Counted from the first letter of the stretch, positions 22,862-36,370 are shown. The stretch is DNA of 64,000 nt from Chelydra serpentina (GCA_037349315.1 JBAIAC010000001.1:34224001-34288000), one strand, 5' to 3'. Translations and numbers: made by a program. The notes: generated by a model from the letters alone, not told the origin.

Positions 22862-23447
22862 TAGGGCCCTACCAAATTCATGGTCAATTTTGGTCAATTT
22901 CACAGTCATAGGATTTTAAAAATCGTTAATTTCATAATTTCAGCTATTTAAATCTGAAATTTCACAGTGGTGTAATTGTAGGGGTCCTGACCCAAAAAGG
23001 TGTTGTGAGAAGGTCACAAGGTTATTGTAGGAGGGGTTGCAATACTGCTCCCCTTACTTCTGCGCTGCTGCTTGCAGAGCTGGGCCCTCAGTCAGCAGCT
23101 GCCACTCCTGCCACCCAGCTCTGCAAGCAGCAGTTCAGAAATAAGGGTGGCATGGTATGGTATTGCCTCCCTTACTTCTGTGCGGCTGCTGGTGGGGTAC
23201 TGCCTTCAGAGCTTGGCACCTGGCCAACAGCCGCTACTCTCTGGCCGCCCAGCTCTGAAGGCAGTACAGAAGTATGGGTGGCAATTCCATGATTCCCCTG
23301 CAACTCCCTTTTGGGTCAAGACCTCCAATTTGAGAAATGCTGGTCTCCTCTGTGAAATCTGTATAGTATGGAGTAAAAATCACACAAAAGACCAGATTTC
23401 ACGGTCCGTTACGCATTTTTCATGGCCATGAATTTGGTAGGGCCCTA
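22862..23447. mobile_element. GGGCCCTACC-ended DNA element, 586 bp
   Basis: Long terminal inverted repeats: TAGGGCCCTACCAAATTCATGG at the left and CCATGAATTTGGTAGGGCCCTA at the right. Flanks CTTATGG and CTTATAGG suggest an 8-bp duplication with a one-base difference. The GC-rich centre carries inverted copies of GCTCTG.AGGCAG. A second copy lies at 43862-44591. Non-coding; the frames at 23005-23431 are artefacts. Confidence 0.82.
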
Positions 23448-26400
23448 CTTATAGGATCTTCTAAGTGCAGTAAGGATGCAATCCATCATCAAAACGAGGC
23501 TTCCGCTACATTAATCAGAACTTCAATGGGACACTGGGAGCTAGAAGTGCACCCAGTATAACATCTCTCTCTAGAGTACTCATGCTAGTTCAAGTGACCT
23601 TGAAAATGGTGGAAGCATCATTCAAAGTAAGTCTGTAAGGCAGCAAAGAACAGCTGTGAAGTCTGCCCTTCATTTTTCATCCTTCCTGTGGACTCTACTG
23701 AAGAAAGTACATTTCAGATGGAGGTCACTAAAGCAGCTCTAGGTACCTAAGATGGGAGAGCACATCAGATTTCTGTTCTTACTCTGTGTGAAAGTGATAG
23801 TGAAATGCTGCTAAGTCCCTGTTAAGTAAGAAGCTGTTCACATCACGAGGCAGGAATATGGAACACCACCTATTGAGAGCTTCCACCAAAGTGCTAAAAA
23901 AAACCCACATTTAATTCTTCTTGACGTTTTGACTTCTGAGTTTTGAAAGCAGCTAGCTGCTAAAATACCACGAAAGTAACAGATGAAGCATTAGAAACAA
24001 TTAAAATAAATGGCATAGTAATTCACTAGGAAAAAGTCAGGATAGAGTTTTGGAGGGTTCTTAATTCCCCCAAATGGCATCAGTTCAGTTCAATTCCTTT
24101 TCTTGTCAGGATAACTCAATGGAAGGAAATATGGTTCTGGAACATTGCCCATATGCAGAGTATGTCTTGTAGGTGTTACTGCAAGCCAACAGTTTTACTC
24201 TCATTGCAAGCCAGCAACTGAAAGCTACAGCAAGGAGGACTGGGTATTCTCTTATAGGTTTTTGTCAGATCTGTAGACTTCAATCTTCCAGTAATAGAGT
24301 CCACTGGAGAATTTCAAGGATATTCCTGATAAATATCTATATGCGGATTTCAATGACTTACTAGCATGTTAAACAGAAAGGGAGAAAACATTTCCAAATG
24401 CTAATCCCTGTGTTTAAGAATCCAAAAACCTGTCATGACAAGACCCTTTTCTTTGGGAGATGAGCATGTCTTGAGAAGCTAGCAAAAGAAAGAAAAATTG
24501 CTCAAGTACAAGTGCAACAAAGACTATTCTTATTAAATATTTAGGTAGTGCCATAACTTTGCATGGTGATTTAGAGATATTGAAGACAATGCCCCATCTC
24601 AAAGATTAAGCCTAAATTAGCAAAAAAGCAATTTCACATTGACCTAACTACCCTATAATAACTGCTCAACTTTCAGTACTTCTAAGCTTTAGTTTTTGTA
24701 GAAATCAGAAATGTTCAGACTTACTCCAAAGTTTTCATAGCAAATGTGCTAAGTTGGAGACTCATCCACCGATATTAAGACAAAACCCCAAACTCCACTT
24801 TAGTGGGGTTTTTTTTTTAGTATTTCCAAAGACCTCAATTCACACAATTGCAAAATCCTCATTAGTGTAAGCTGACAAAGTACCTGACTGTAAAATACTA
24901 TAAAAACTAACAATATTTTCTGGGTCATAAATTTGAAACCATTAGTAATGTTCAGAGTTGGTTCACTAGTCAAAGCAAAAGTGAGCAATTCTCTCCTGAT
25001 ATCCTGGTTCAAACGGCAACTTGTTAGTTTTCAAAGTTCTGCACGGAGATTGCGGCCATATGCACAAACCATTCTGAAAGTTGACTCCCCTCCCCCCGCC
25101 CCCCCCCCCAAAATATGTATGCAACATCGACCCTCCTACAGCCTTTGAAGGGGAAGCTTCTCTGGGTAGGTAAATGGAAGCAATGCCAAGATTCACAGCC
25201 AAAGTCAGAGTGCTTGACATTTTAAATTCAGTCCTAGCTTCACACTAGTACCGTCGTTGGTCAGCTTTATTCCTGAATGAAAAGGCACAAATTCAAAGCC
25301 ACCAGAATCTGCAGCTCATGCCACTTCTGAATTTTAATTAATAACACACTTGTTTCCTCACAGATATTCTATTTGGAGCCTCTTCAAAAGTGGTCTAATA
25401 AAGCCACAGACTTATTCCTGTGCAGAATTCCGCTCCATATGTTCTGGCTTCTTTCACCTCTCTTGCAAGAAATTTTACACTTTCCTGCTGATTTGAAATT
25501 CTAATCAACAGAGGTTCAAGCAGAACCTAAAAATACCTAGATGCCTTTAGAGATGAAGGTACTGCAAAAATTACATACCAGAAAGCAGTATTGTCTAGTG
25601 GTGCATATGTGTGTGTTTACGTAGAATTCTATATAAAGATTATGTGCAAGCATAAAATGTAGAAACAGAGGTTAAAATATCTGCAAAATGTAAACAGGCC
25701 AATACTTTTGAAGGACCAAAATTAAAGAACTATTTATACCGGCAGACAGTACATTTGTGTGCATGTCCAAATCATAAGTACACAGAAAAAGTTTGAAAAT
25801 CAAGAGTTGCTCCAGTGGGAAGCACTAAAGTTTATTCTCACACACAATCTTTGCTAAGGCATATAGAAATTGATTTTCAAGCATGTTCAGCACTTACAAT
25901 GGGGGCCAGATTTTGAGAGAGCTCCATTCCCATTTAGGTACCTAGAGATGAATTGGAACTGCTAGGTCCTGAGCTCTTGAAAAAGTAACAAACGTTAGAC
26001 CAACTCCTTTTTAACCTCTTCCCCCTCTTATCCCCAATTAGATTTATACAGAATAAGAGTTACTGTTCAGCCACTATAGGTGCGCTTGACTTAACTCAAA
26101 ACCACACTCCATTACAGCTAAACTGCAGCAATTCTACCCCGTGTAATCCCTAAAACTAATAAACAAGGTAAACTATTGCAGGCACCTTTTCACTTCCCAC
26201 AACAATTTGACCACCCTTCACAACTTCTCTTCCCCCCTCCTATCGGGAGTGGGAGGGAGGGAGGAAATGAGCTTTTACCATGTAAAATGTAGTGTCATCT
26301 GATTATCCCATCCTTTCCCCAGCAAACTGGTATAGAAGATAGCCAAAAATATGATCTCCAGTACCACCTTTCTGTTGCACTTTCTGGACTCCTCCCAATC

Positions 26401-26984
26401 CAGAGCACGGCATAGACAGCACTTGCTGCTCTGGTGGATGGCCTTCTGTCCATTTAAAATGGAAAAACATTCATCTTCATCCTGGGACATTTGATACTAT
26501 AAGCCACCAGATTCCAGTAGAGTCTCCAAGAGGCTGGCAGGCATGAATCGAACTGCCCTGAGATGTCTCAGTTCTCTTTTATCTTAGGGTTTTGTATTGC
26601 TGCTCATCAATGTAATATTAAACTTCTTCCTTGTAAAAAACAAAGATAGTCAACAGCAAAGTCTCTATTTGACTTGTATATTTCCTGGCTCTTCTCTTTT
26701 TGGATTATAGAAAACTGCTTGGAGTGACGAAGTGTTTGTGGCTGGCTGGGGGTGGTAATTGCTTTTTGGGAGTTTACTTTGTTTTTTGGGCGTGGGGCGG
26801 GGAAAGGGATTATTCTGGAAAAGCTTTATCAAAGAAGGTTTTGAAGCACTTTCTAAAAGTAGGACAGACCTCCGGAATTCATCTAATCTCTGGAAATTGG
26901 TTGGCAGTCAGAGCCCCACAATTGAGAAGCTTTATCCCCAAGCTCTCACATAGTATGTTGTGAGTTTTGTGATCTGTGTTATTA
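23448..26984. other. Intronic sequence, mostly unrecognised
   Basis: ZFAND3 intron. A short ancient repeat lies at about 25880-25990 (GGGCCAGATTTTGAGAGAGCTC...GGTACCTAGAGATGAA), related in style to 19200-19330. C-rich run at 25095-25109. No exon recognised. Confidence 0.4.
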
Positions 26985-27615
26985 CAGAGGAGCACAACTT
27001 TCTTGGCAGTTCTTAGGTGGAGCTGAGATCTGATCCACTGACTTTTTTGAAGATTAGGACCAAGGCTTTAAATTGGATCAAAAATGGACTGGGAGCCAGT
27101 GTCAGATCCAGAGGATGGGCTGTAAGTACTCACATGAACCAAAACTATGCAGGAGGCAGGCAGCTGAATTTTGTACTGTCTGGGGCCTTTGTACAGTGTT
27201 CACATTCAGCTTCAGATACAGTGAATTATAGTAGTCAAGTCTTCAGGTAACTAATGCATGAATCACTGAGCCAGGTCCTCTCTCCTGGCAAGAAGGGGCA
27301 GAGTTTCCTAGCAAGCTGGGAGGTAAAAAGAAGTTTGAGTCAGATGGTACTTGATTATCCATGCTAAGTGATAGTCAAACGGTACCGTGGGCCTTTGCAC
27401 CACTTTGATGAATGTACGCGATATGCTTTCAATGGAAAGGATAAGTAGGAGCAGGAAGGTAGATCTCAGCTAGTTCTTCAAAGCTGTTCCCTCTACTGAA
27501 CAGCATCATTTCTGTGTTGGCTGGGTTGTGTTTGAGCTAGCTGCTATTTCATCCAGGAACTGAGCCCTTGTAGAAATTGTTAAATCTTAGTAGTGGTAGC
27601 ATCATTGGAGAATGA

Positions 27616-27906
27616 GGCCAAGTCTACACTAGGAGCACTTTGCTGGTATAGTTATACCAGTATACTATACCAGGAAAGTGATCCTCGTGTGTATGCCAGC
27701 AAAACTGTGCTTTGTACCTGTATAATAAAACCACCCCCTCCTGGCGAAATAATCTATATTAGCAAAAATGCAGTTTTGCTGGTATAACTGCATCCATGTT
27801 AGGCGCTTCTGCCAGCACAGCAGAGCTATGTTGGTCAGAGATCACACCTCATTACACCACGACTGATATAGATAGGCCAACAAAAGTTTGCAGCGTAGAC
27901 CTGGCC
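27616..27906. mobile_element. GTCTACAC-type MITE inside the LINE remnant
   Basis: Ends GGCCAAGTCTACACT and GCGTAGACCTGGCCT are inverted repeats; the interior has TGCTGGTATA repeats in both orientations. Target duplication imperfect (GAGAATGA/GAGACGTA). Confidence 0.7.
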
Positions 27907-28148
27907 TGAGACGTACAGTTGGGTGTCAGTATACTATTGGCATTGGAGCCCATGAATTCTCACTCTACCTCCAAATGGTCTCAAGTAAATATTGAAGAGA
28001 ATAGGGGATAATATGGGTCCCTTCAAGATCCCATAGGTGAGGGCCTTCAGGGAAGGGAAATAGTTACCCACCATCACACTCTGAGTTCTGCTAGAAAGGA
28101 GTGTTTGGAACCACAGGAGCATAACCTAATGGGTCTGAACCTATAGAG

Positions 28149-28508
28149 TAGTGGTTCTCAAACTGTGGGTCGTGACCCCAAAGTGGGCCGTGAACCCCTT
28201 TGAATGGGGTCGCCAGGGCTGGCTTAGACTTGCTGGAGTTCGGGGGGCTGAAGCACGAGCCCCACTGCCCAGGGCCGAAGCCAAATCCTGAGGGCTTCAG
28301 CCCTGGGTGGTGGGACTCAGTTTGCAGGCCCCCTGCCTGGGGCTAAAGCCCTTGAGCTTCAGCTTTGGCCCCCTTGCCCAGAACGGTGGGGCTCAGGCTT
28401 TGGCCTCCCAACCCAGGGCAATGGGGCTTCAGTCCCCTCTCTGGGGGTCATGAAGTAATTTTTTTTGTCAGAAGGGGTTCACGGTGCAATGAAGTTTGAG
28501 AACCCCCG
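28149..28508 (+). mobile_element. hAT-like non-autonomous element, 360 bp, inverted copy
   Basis: Starts TAGTGGTTCTCAAACTG and ends AGTTTGAGAACCCCCG; flanks CTATAGAG (28141-28148) and CTAGAGAG (28509-28516), 7 of 8. It is the same family as 20081-20421, read on the other strand. Confidence 0.85.
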
Positions 28509-28680
28509 CTAGAGAGTCATTATGGACAGTTATACCTCCAACACAATGGCCTTCAAGTTTTAGTTCTCTCCCCTGTACCATTCCATACCTATATGGAGCC
28601 ACTGAGAGCTAGTGAGACAACATGCGCTTCACAGCTAAGGTTGTGAGGGAAATTCCCAAAGCTAAGCCATTCTGTTTAGG

Positions 28681-30343
28681 TGACAAATCTGAGGAACTGT
28701 TTCAGATTCAGGTGTCATTAGAGAAGGTTTTGGAACAAACTGATAAACAATAAGAAGTCACCAGGACCAGATGGTATTCATCCAAGATTTCTGAAGGAAC
28801 TCATGTGAAAATGCAGAACTACTAACTGTGGTTTGTAACCTATTGTTTAAATCAGCTTCTGTACCAAATGACTAGAGGATAGCTAATGTGACGTCAATTT
28901 TTAAAAAGGGTTCCAGAGGTGATCCCGGCAATTACAGGCTGGTAAGCATGACTTCAGTACCGGGCAGACTGGTTGAAACTATAGTAAAGAACAAAATTGT
29001 CAGACACATAGATGAAAATAATTTGCTGGGGAAGAGTCAACATGATTTTTGTAAAGGGAAATCATGCCTCACCAATCTACTAGAATTCTTTGAGGGGGTC
29101 AACAAGCATGTGGACAAGGGAGATCCAGTGGATATAGCATACTTAGATTTTCAGAAAGGTTTTGACAAGGTCCCTCACAAAAGACTCTTAAGCAAAGTAA
29201 ACTGGCAACTGGTTAAAAGATAGGGGGAAAAGGGTAGAAATGGTCAGTTTTCAGAATGGAGAGTGGTAAATAGTGGTGTTCCCCAGGGGTCTGTACTGGG
29301 ACCAGTCCTATTCAACATATTCATAACTGATCTGGAAAAAGGGGTAAAGAGTGAGGTGGCAAAATTTGCAGATAACTATCTTGAGTAGTTTTGTAAGTCC
29401 CAAGCAGACTGTGAAGAGCTACAAAACGATCTCACAAAACGGGATCACTGAGCAACAAAATGGCAGATGAAATTCAATGTTGATAAATGCATGTACACTG
29501 GAAAACATAATCCCTACTATACATATAAAATGATGGGATCTAAATTAGCTGTTACCACTCAAGAAAGATTTTGGAGTCATTGTGGATAGTTCTCTGAAAA
29601 CATCCATTCAATGTGCAGCAGCAGTCAAAAAAAACTAACAGAATGTTGGGAATCATTAAGAAAGGGATAGATAAGACAGAAAATATATTGCCTCTATATA
29701 AAACCCTGGAAAGCCCACATCTTGAATACTGCATGCAGATGTGGTCTCTCCGTCTCAAAAAGAGAGATATTGGAAAAGGTTCAAAAAAGGGCAACAAAAA
29801 TGATTAGGGGTATGGAACGGCTTCAAAACGAGGAGTGATTAATAAGACTGGGACTTTAAAGCTTGGAAAACAGATGACTAAGGTGCGGATATGATAGAGG
29901 TCTATAAAATCATGACTGGTGTGGAAAAAGTAAATAAGAAAGCGTTATTTTCTTATAACACAAGAACTAAGGGTCACCAAAGGAAATTAATAGGCAGCAG
30001 GTTTAAAGCAAAAGGAAGTATTTTTTCATACAACACAGTCAACCTGTGGAACTCCTTGCCAGAGGATGCTGTGAAAGCCAAGACTATGCAGGGTTCAAAA
30101 AAGAACTAAATAAGTTCATGGAGGATAGGTCCATCAATGGCTATTAGCCAGGCCGGGCAGGGATGGTATCTGTAGCCTCTGTTTGCCAGAAGCGAGGAAT
30201 GGGCGATGGGATTGCTCACTTGATGATTACCTATTCTGTTCATTCCCTGTGGAGCACCTGGCATTGGCCACTGTCAGAAGACAGGATACTAGGCTAGATG
30301 GACCTTTGGTCTGACCCAGTACGGCCATTCTTATGTTCTAATC
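28681..30343 (+). pseudogene. CR1 LINE, 5'-truncated, reverse transcriptase pseudogene
   Basis: A plus-strand CR1 copy from just upstream of the reverse transcriptase domain to the CR1 3' end (GGACCTTTGGTCTGACCCAGTACGG). The open stretch at 28888-29223 holds NYRLVSM and the RT motif-A region YLDFQKGFDKVPH, then stops. In another frame [13 protein letters not shown] follows near 29285. The catalytic box reads FADN near 29362-29376 instead of FADD, so one catalytic aspartate is lost. Further pieces appear at 29613-29807 (LESPHLEYCMQMW) and 29891-30109 (YNTVNLWNSLPEDAV). Multiple stops and frameshifts: inactive. Confidence 0.9.
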
Positions 30344-30654
30344 CAGGGGTCTCAAACACGTGACCCGCATGCGGCCCGCGGAGTTATTTCCTGCGGCCCG
30401 CCATAGGTGCCAACTCCACTGGCAGCCAAGCTCCAAACATTACTATTTATATTTTATTAAAACCCCTCTTTGCATTACAGTTTTTAAAAAGTTAATACAT
30501 TGACTTTTAATAGAATACTATATTACTCCTCATTTTTTTCATTTATGACTATACTTTTGTATCATTGTATGAAAAGGTTTCAGTAATGCGGCACTCGGGC
30601 CATATTTACTAGTTCTCATGTGGCCCTCGTGGTGATTTGAGTTTGAGATCCCTG
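30344..30654. mobile_element. hAT-like element (CAGGGGTCTCAAAC ends), 311 bp
   Basis: Ends CAGGGGTCTCAAAC and GTTTGAGATCCCTG are inverted repeats; flanks TTCTAATC and TTCTATGC match at 6 of 8. It sits exactly at the 3' end of the CR1 copy. Contains GCGGCCCGC-type motifs, as in other reptile hAT non-autonomous elements. Confidence 0.78.
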
Positions 30655-30919
30655 TTCTATGCTAATAGAAAACACCCAGCTCTGCACCAAATTAGTGCCT
30701 GATAAAGAAGAGATGATGGAAGCTGAACCCTAATAAGACTGAGATGATGATGGTGGTGGGAAGAAGGAAGTACTTGGAAGAACTCACCTCCATTACAACA
30801 CTCACTACTGAAGGTATCTGCACTCAAACTGTTGGACCCAATCACACCAAACAGATCTGGCCATTGTGATCCATATTTTCATGCCTTAAGGCTTGAATAC
30901 CACAGTTTTCTGGGGAAGC
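30655..30919. other. Intronic sequence, nothing recognised
   Basis: Contains a short GATGATGATGGTGGTGG stretch; no exon seen. Confidence 0.4.
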
Positions 30920-31330
30920 TTTATAATGATAGACTCAAGGAGCTCTATCTGTTTAGCTTAACGAAGAGCAGGTTAAGGAGTGACTTGATTACAGTCTAGA
31001 AATACCTACTTGGGGAACAAATATTTAAAGGACTCTTTAATCTAGTAGAGAAAGATTGAACATGCTCCAATAGCTAGAAGATGAAACTAGAAAAATTCAG
31101 ACTGGAGGAACTAAGATATCAATTTTTAACAGTGAGAGTAATTAACCATTGTAACAACTTACCAAGAGTCATGGTGGATTCTCCACTAGAGACAATTTTT
31201 AAATCAAGATGGGATGTTTTTCTAAAAGATAGGATTTAGGAATTATTTTGAGGAAGTTTTATGGCCTGTGTTATACAGGAGATCTGATTAGATAATCACA
31301 ATGGTCTCTTCTGGCCTTGGAATTTATTAA
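30920..31330 (+). mobile_element. CR1-like LINE 3' end
   Basis: CTCAAGGAGCTCTATCTGTTTAGC, GTGACTTGATTACAG and the end AATGGTCTCTTCTGGCCTTGGAAT follow a CR1-like 3' terminus in the plus direction. Diverged. Confidence 0.7.
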
Positions 31331-31590
31331 TTCTCTTTACCGAGGAATGCAGCCAAATGCTTTGAAGAAACTACAGGTGGTTCAGAATGAATCATGCCTG
31401 GTATCACGTTACCAGAGACGCACACAACTCCAACTGCCACTCCCTAAACTGGCTCCCAGTTGTAGTCACTGTACTGATTTCCAAACTGGCACAGGTCTGG
31501 TCCTAGCTAACTTAGCGATCACATCTTCCTCTACAATAATCACCTTGCACAACAGCTTTGCTCTACCGGAGCAAATTTTTTGACAAACAG
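31331..31590 (+). mobile_element. L2/L3-like LINE coding remnant
   Basis: The 88-residue frame at 31317-31583 contains LKKLQVVQNESC and a following R..TQLQLPLPKLAP segment, which has the spacing of the LQ.VQN.AAR...LHWLP region C-terminal to the reverse transcriptase in L2/L3 LINEs. Short and degraded. Confidence 0.45.
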
Positions 31591-32941
31591 ATGAAAATTT
31601 CTATCCACAGAGACAAATTTCATGGTTGAATGATAATGTGAACAAATATATCTAGAACTCTAAACATATAAAATATAGATTCACTATCTTTTCAGTGAGC
31701 TAGAAACTCCTAGAAGATCAGGACAGCTAGGAGGCCAGAGAGCTCATTTTTAAGTACATGTCTGTAACAGGAGGTGGCTATAGTCAGTGGTTTGTTGGAA
31801 AGCATTAGCAGTTCATACTCCATCAGCAAAAATACCTGGATTACATTCTGTCTACTGACCCACTGCCCAAGACAGAATTTGTAACACAGAGATATATTAA
31901 GCATCTTAATACATTTTATTTCATCAATCCTATAGCAGGGCAGAGAAGCTGTAGGTGTTCCATAAGTAAAACAGATCTGTTTTACATTCTCCTCCATCCC
32001 TGGGCTTTACATGGTCAAGAGAAAATTAAACTTACTCTACAGGGCTGGAAATGACTGGCCTGCTATCCAGTATAGTGCATGCTGGGGCAGATAATCAGCT
32101 GAGAAGAGATTACCTCATACTGAGGATACAAAATGCTGCTGCACTGTTTAAAATAATTAGACATAATTCATAACAAGGTAACAGTAATCCCCAAAGCAGA
32201 ATGTTTATGCAACTCTCCCCCTTACAAAGGGAAAAAGGACTTAATTTGTTTTAAAAGATATAATGGGCATTAAAGCTACTAAACATTAGGCGAATCCTAA
32301 AATAAGCATAATCTGCTGGTTTTTCAAGTGAAGGAAAATGGACCAGATAAGACGAATGTAAAAATAGAAGAGATAGCTAAGATACAAAGCAAACATTCTA
32401 GAGACTTGTACAGAGTACTTTCGAAACTCTTGCTCTATAGATTCCATTGTGATCCAGTTTATTCCCCTGGTACTCCCCAGACTGCTCTAAGAGCAGCCAA
32501 CAATGGAAACAAATAAAATTGTGTTACAGTCCATTTTAATGAAGCCCCCAATGCAATTTGTGCACACTGTCACTTTAAAGTTTAAAAAAATATTCTCTTC
32601 TGCTGACATTTTTTATTGTCTCCTTCCAGACAGTTCCATCCTTGCACAAACTATAATTACCTTTTTTCCTCTCTTCTGTAGGAATTGCTCTGTGCTGGTA
32701 ACATCTGCTTTCATTGCAGAACTCCAGCAACATTCACTTTTAATGACACTTTACAAAAAGAAAAGAAAAAAAACAAGCCCACAAATCACAACAATTCACC
32801 AAACAATTGACCTTTGGAAATAAATGAGCCAAACTAATCTCCTGTTTTCCCAAACTTTAAAAATGGCAGGGACTCTGAGAAAGTGCTAGGGATGAAGGTA
32901 ACACTTCTGCATTCAATATGCTTTTGCTGGGAATCTTGCGG

Positions 32942-32972
<31 letters not shown>

Positions 32973-34079
32973 TCGAGACGGAAGAGAGATGAGTCACATT
33001 ATGGTAAAGCTTTTGATCCAAATTAATATATTTTTTAAAACTCCAGGAGAAATGGCCCAAGGCAGTTTTTGCCACAGATAGTGACATGTTCCTTCTATCA
33101 TTTCTATTCCAAGAGCAGAAGAGGGGGAGTGCTAACTCCTTAGTGCTGGAAATTAGGGTTTCTAGATATTAATGCAAAGCGTCTTAGAGCTTATCAAGTA
33201 ATCCCAAATTAATTCCCCTCTACAGAGGGACAGACAGACACACACAGAGCTGCATATATGTTCCAGGAAACACAGACAGCACCAACAGATGGGCTGGTGA
33301 CCTTGTTTATTCCACAGTCTCCTGTGAACACTGTAGCTAGCCTTTCCTTGTCTTTTTAAAGATGTTCTTTTCAACTGAGTGCTTACTAGAAGCTACCAAC
33401 AAAAGTGATAACTGAACAGAAATCAGCGGAAGGGGACGACATCAGAGAGCTTAAGATGCATCAGAATGTTTCTCTGAGTCTTCCCACTCATGCTTTAGGA
33501 CTGGAGCACCACTAGGCTGCAGGCAAACAAGTCTCATCCTGTATTCACATGGAAAACACATCATTCCATGACATCTATGATACAGAGTAAAAGTTTATGC
33601 CTCAGGATAGTTAGGAAGTACTGTTGATTCACTTTGCAGTTCTAATACTGGATAGAAAATATGTCTCTTCTGATACCCTTGATGGTGTGTAAGAGAGTGA
33701 GAGGTGAAGAACCTAGTGAGAAAGATGAGCATGTTTCCCTTCTGACTTGCTCTATTTTCTTCCCTCTCTTGCAAATAGGACCTAAGCCAACACACACAAC
33801 CATACATATAGGCAAAAAGCCATCAGTGGTGCAAGGCTGCCATGAGGTCAGAGGGAAACAACTGACATGCAAATGAATGCAAGGAGTCTGGTCAAAACAG
33901 ATATTATAGGGATTAGAAAAACATGGTGGAATTACACTCATGACTAGAATACGGGTATTGAAGGGTATGTGCTATTTAGGAGAGAGGAATAAAGGTAAAA
34001 GCTGTGTGTGGAGGAATAGTATGCCAAATCAACGAAGCAGTAAACTGTAAAGAAATATGAAGTAACAGAATGGCCAAAA
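31591..34079. other. Intronic sequence, one simple repeat
   Basis: No exon recognised. C16 followed by (CA)n at 32942-32971; otherwise no clear repeat. Confidence 0.4.
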
Positions 34080-36370
34080 AGTCTGTTTGGGTCAAAATCA
34101 CTTTGGGGAAAGATTGTAAAATGGGTTCTATTAGTATAGTGTTCGGAGTCTGCTTTTGATCCTCAGAGTCAGACTTAGATATGGATAGATCTCTAATATT
34201 AGAAAGAGAAATACTATTGGGAATTGTCTCAATGGGAGACCGACTTCCCAGACTTAGGGCTTGTCTACACTTACATTTTATAGCGCTCTAACTTGCTGGC
34301 TCAGGGGAGTGAAAAATCACCCCCCTGAGCGCAGCAAGTCAGAGCACTTTAAAGCACTAGCGTAGACAGGCTCTGAGCGCTGGGAGCCATGCTCCCAGCG
34401 CTTGGAGCTAATCCCCTTGTGGAGGTGGATTACCAGGAGCACTAGGAGACCTCTCTCTCAGCGCTCACGCATGACCACAATCACACTTCAAAGCGCCGCT
34501 GTGGGAGCGTTCCCGGGACAGCGCTTTGAATTTTCTAGTGTAGCCATGCCCATAGATTGGAGAATAAATGCTACTAATACTGGTAGAGCCAAGTTATTCC
34601 TGGATGTGACAGACAGTTTTCTTCATCCAACTGTCCCAAACCAACAAGAGGTGATGCGATTTTAGACATGGTTTTGGTTAGTAGTGAAGACATCATAGAA
34701 GAGCTGGTTGTAGGAAATAACCTTGGATCGAGTGGTCACAAGTTGATTTAAATTAAATGGAAGGATAATCAAAACGTTAACTATGATTTTTTTTATTGCA
34801 AAAGGGCAGACCAGACACTTTGGGAAATTCAGGGAAATAATTAAATAAGTCAACTGAACTAAAGAACTCAACAACTTAAATGCAGAGGAGGCTTGGAATT
34901 TCTTCAAATCAGCTGTACAAAACTGACCTGAAATTTGCATCACAAGCAAGGGGGAAAAACTTGTAGAGAAAGGCTCCAGATCCAGCTAGATAAATAACCA
35001 CCTCAAAAAGGTTATTAGGAGTAAGCAGAGAGGCTATTGGGAATGGAAAAAGGGGATGATCAGCAAATAAAGCTACATCGTGGAAGTTAGAAAAGGTAGG
35101 GATAAAGTGAGAATTGCTAAAAGTCAAGCTGGATTAAAAAAAAGAATAAGGATGGATGAAGTTGGGCAGCTATGCAGTGAGATTTGGAAAGGAGATTAAA
35201 GATAATCTAGGTATAGCCCCAAAACTAAATAAATACTTTGCCTCGGATTTCAATAAAGATGATAATATAGAAAATGTGCATGAAGGCAGAATGGCGAATG
35301 GAAACGAGTGTCTGGAAATGTAAATTACCACAAGTGAGATGGAAGAAAAACTTAAGAGCTATAATGCAACTCAGATCAGGGGACCGGATAATTTTCATCC
35401 CAGAATACTGAAAGAACTGGAATCTGAGATTGCTAGTCTGATAGCCAGGATCTGTAATAAATCTGTCTATTTGGTGATATTACCATTTAACTGGAGAAAA
35501 GCAAATGTTGTACCTGTACTTAAGAAAGGGGGAAAAAGTGATCTGGGCAGTTACAAACCTGTTAGTCTGATCTCAGTCATATGCAAGGGTTTAGAACAAA
35601 TGGTGAAGAGGATATAAAGCAACAGGGGTTTATTTACTGGAAGTAGATCATGCCAGTTATTTGAGAAAATAACTGATTTTTTAGATAAGGAAGTGCAGTA
35701 GATCTAATATACTTGGACTTCAGTAAAGCATTTGACAAGGTACCACATGGGAAATTATTAGGCGAATTAGGGAAGGTAGAGATCAGTATAAGAATTGTAA
35801 GGTGGATAAGGGACTAACTGAAGGGGAGAAGGTAATTGGGTTGTACTGAAAGGTCAATTATTAGACTGGAGGGAGATTACTAGTGGAGTTCCCCAAGGAT
35901 AAGTCGAGGGACCAATCTTAGTCAATATTTTTTATTAATGATCTTGGCACAAAAAGTAGGAGCGTGCTAATGAAATTTGCTGATGATACAAAAGTTGGGG
36001 GCATCGTCAATACAGAGGATTGGATGATTTGGATAACCTTGAAGACCGGAGTGACACAAACAGGATGAAATTCAATAGTATGAAGTGCAAGGTCAGGCAT
36101 TTAGGGTCTAATAGGAATTTCTGCTACACACTGGGGACTCATCAGTTGGAAGCAACAGAGGAGGGGAGCATTTATTTCCCTACCATTGCGGGGTCCTTGG
36201 GCACATTGATCCCTCCTATTCTCTGCCTAGGGCACACAGTAGTTTAGCTTCCTGTGGGCTCTAATTTTGGTTGTTGGGTTTATGGTGCTGGATGGTGTTG
36301 GTGGCTTGTGATATATAGGAGGTCAATCTAGATAATCTGGTGGTCCCATCTATCCTTAAAGTCTATGACT
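34080..36370 (+). pseudogene. CR1-superfamily LINE (different subfamily), interrupted by a MITE
   Basis: A plus-strand LINE remnant. Around 35340-35617 a frame reads GPDNFHPRILKEL, then LPFNWRKANVVPVLKKG and LGSYKPVSLISV, matching the start of the CR1 reverse transcriptase domain. Motif A YLDFSKAFDKVPH is encoded near 35708-35750 after a frameshift, and FADDTKVG with both catalytic aspartates near 35973-35999. The 3' end (GGTGGTCCCATCTATCCTTAAAGTCTATGA) differs from 28681-30343, so this is another subfamily. Many frameshifts. The MITE at 34255-34553 inserted in its 5' part. Confidence 0.85.
34255..34553. mobile_element. GTCTACAC-type MITE in the LINE 5' part
   Basis: Ends TAGGGCTTGTCTACACTTAC and GTGTAGCCATGCCCATA are inverted repeats; the interior has palindromic AGCGCT and GGGAGCCATGCTCCC. 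Sequence on both sides reads as one LINE. Confidence 0.75.

Larger units (their letters stand above)
26985..28680 (-). mobile_element. Ancient LINE-like remnant carrying two DNA-element insertions
   Basis: Pieces 26985-27615, 27907-28140 and about 28517-28680 read as one old dispersed repeat, with GGACTGGGAGCCAGTG, GAATTATAGTAGTCAAG and GGTCCCTTCAAGATCCCATAGG typical of an old vertebrate LINE in antisense. Family not assigned (L2/RTE-like at best). Interrupted by 27616-27906 and 28149-28508. Confidence 0.45.
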
